Assembly: GCA_903928045.1 (NCBI GenBank)
Contig: CAIYPH010000293.1
Location: 1 to 5,510 of the forward strand
Direction of reading: 5' to 3'
Length of the DNA stretch: 5,510 nt
Source: an uncultured Rhodospirillales bacterium
Lineage (GTDB): Bacteria; Pseudomonadota; Alphaproteobacteria; Acetobacterales; Acetobacteraceae
Shown here: positions 4,880 to 5,510 of the stretch, piece after piece
Position numbering within the stretch: the first letter of the stretch is position 1
Layout: every line of letters begins with the position of its first letter
Notes under the pieces: model-generated
What the model was told of the DNA's origin: nothing
Databases searched by the model: none
What the model saw: the letters and a program-made list of their open reading frames with translations, nothing else
Made by a program: the position numbers and the translations under genes

Positions 4880-5510
4880 TCGCGGCCCTCGACCATGCGG
4901 ACATCGAGGGTGCGGCGGAGGCCATCGCCGAGGAGGTTGAAGGCGGCGACGGTGAGGAAGATGGCGAGGACGGGGGCGAGGAGGTTCCAGGGGGCCTGGT
5001 AGATCGCCTCTCGCCCGTCGGCGATCATCTGGCCCCAGGCGACCTGGCTCGATTTCACGCCGAGGCCGACGAAGGAGAGGATGGCTTCGACAACGACGGC
5101 GATGCCCATTTCGAGGGTGAGCAGGGTGACGAGGAGGGGGATGGTGGCCGGGACGATTTCGCGGATGACGGTGCGGAAATGGGAGAAGCCGACCAATCTT
5201 GCGGCGGTGACGTAGTCGCGGCGGGCGGTGACGATCACCTCGGCGCGGAGCACGCGGCAGAAGCGGGTCCAGTCGACCAGGACGATGGCGAGGATGACGT
5301 TGCGGGCGCCGGTGCCGAGGCCGGTCATCAGGATGAGTGAGAGGATGACGGGGGGGAAGGACATCCAGACGTCAATCGCGCGGCCGATCAGCCAATCGAC
5401 CCGGCCGCCGAGATAGCCGGCGATGTAGGCGAGGGTGGCGCCGGCGATGAGGGCGCCGAGGGAGGCGGTGACGGCGACGGTCATCGCGATGCGGGCGCCG
5501 TGGAGGAGGC
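4876..5510 (-). CDS. DppC-type ABC transporter inner-membrane permease (partial, N-terminus beyond right edge)
   Basis: The reading frame enters from the right edge (first whole codon at 5506-5508) and gives 210 residues ending at the TGA at 4876-4878. The conserved lead-in LLHGARIAMTV, resembling the 'LIYGARISL' segment of DppC/OppC, lies at the edge, so the ATG at 5482-5484 is an internal Met and not the start. Family members have about 270-300 residues, so roughly 70-90 are missing. Several hydrophobic spans are visible (about residues 10-31, 50-80, 120-145 and 175-195). The cytoplasmic EAA-type loop is YVTAARLVGF followed by IREIVP (99-119), which contacts the ATPase. The ending AAFNLLGDGLRRTLDVR is a hallmark of the DppC branch. 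It forms the pore with a DppB-type partner, expected upstream outside the window, and is translationally coupled to the ATPase gene by an ATGA overlap. Confidence 0.9.
   Translation of the reverse strand, partial: LLHGARIAMTVAVTASLGALIAGATLAYIAGYLGGRVDWLIGRAIDVWMSFPPVILSLILMTGLGTGARNVILAIVLVDWTRFCRVLRAEVIVTARRDYVTAARLVGFSHFRTVIREIVPATIPLLVTLLTLEMGIAVVVEAILSFVGLGVKSSQVAWGQMIADGREAIYQAPWNLLAPVLAIFLTVAAFNLLGDGLRRTLDVRMVEGRE
4886..4890 (-). promoter_or_regulatory. Ribosome binding site of the fused ATPase gene
   Basis: On the - strand GAGGG lies 6 nt before the ATG at 4877-4879, inside the end of the permease gene. Together with the 4-nt overlap it fixes the ATPase start and suggests coupled translation. 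Confidence 0.5.

Noticed and set aside
3836..5002. + strand open frame (388 codons) opposite the ABC ATPase
   Set aside because: It is a low-complexity Gly/Ala/Glu/Val-rich shadow of the first ATP-binding domain and permease end, which are unmistakable on the - strand.
1..5510. CRISPR arrays, insertion sequences, tRNA/rRNA genes and attachment sites
   Set aside because: I found no regularly spaced repeats, transposase or integrase coding, terminal inverted repeats, or tRNA-like T-loop and CCA ends anywhere in the window.

Overview
This 5.5-kb window comes from a GC-rich bacterium (around 70% G+C by eye, with nearly all codons ending in G or C). Gene content and codon style fit an alphaproteobacterium, possibly of the Acetobacteraceae or a relative. 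The lineage is an inference from protein style and composition; there is no marker gene here to prove it.

Layout, left to right. Positions 1-368 have no convincing gene. They hold a C-rich stretch, a strong rho-independent terminator pointing right (271-293), and a short AT-rich island (about 289-332) that probably carries the promoter of the next gene. On the + strand four genes follow: a stand-alone ModE-type winged-helix regulator (369-758), a RutA/SfnG-like flavin-dependent monooxygenase of the luciferase-like superfamily (813-1904), a D-2-hydroxyacid dehydrogenase (1916-2884) and a tiny lipoprotein (2884-3105). The last three are packed like an operon (an 11-nt gap, then a 1-nt stop/start overlap). 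The regulator is set off by 54 nt containing a hairpin and a T-run.

On the - strand, converging with only 1 nt between stop codons, lies part of a peptide/nickel-type (Dpp/Opp) ABC importer: a fused double-ATPase subunit (3107-4879) preceded, with a 4-nt overlap, by a DppC-type permease that runs off the right edge (4876-5510). The second permease and the binding protein would be expected beyond the window.

Reading the genes together (inference): the locus looks like a small catabolic module. A Dpp-type importer may bring in a substrate, the flavin monooxygenase may oxidise it, and the hydroxyacid dehydrogenase may interconvert a resulting 2-oxo/2-hydroxy acid, under a ModE-like regulator that lacks the molybdate-binding part. 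The substrate cannot be read from the sequence, and no flavin reductase partner is visible. All the protein families are known ones; the combination and the unassigned chemistry are the most interesting aspects.
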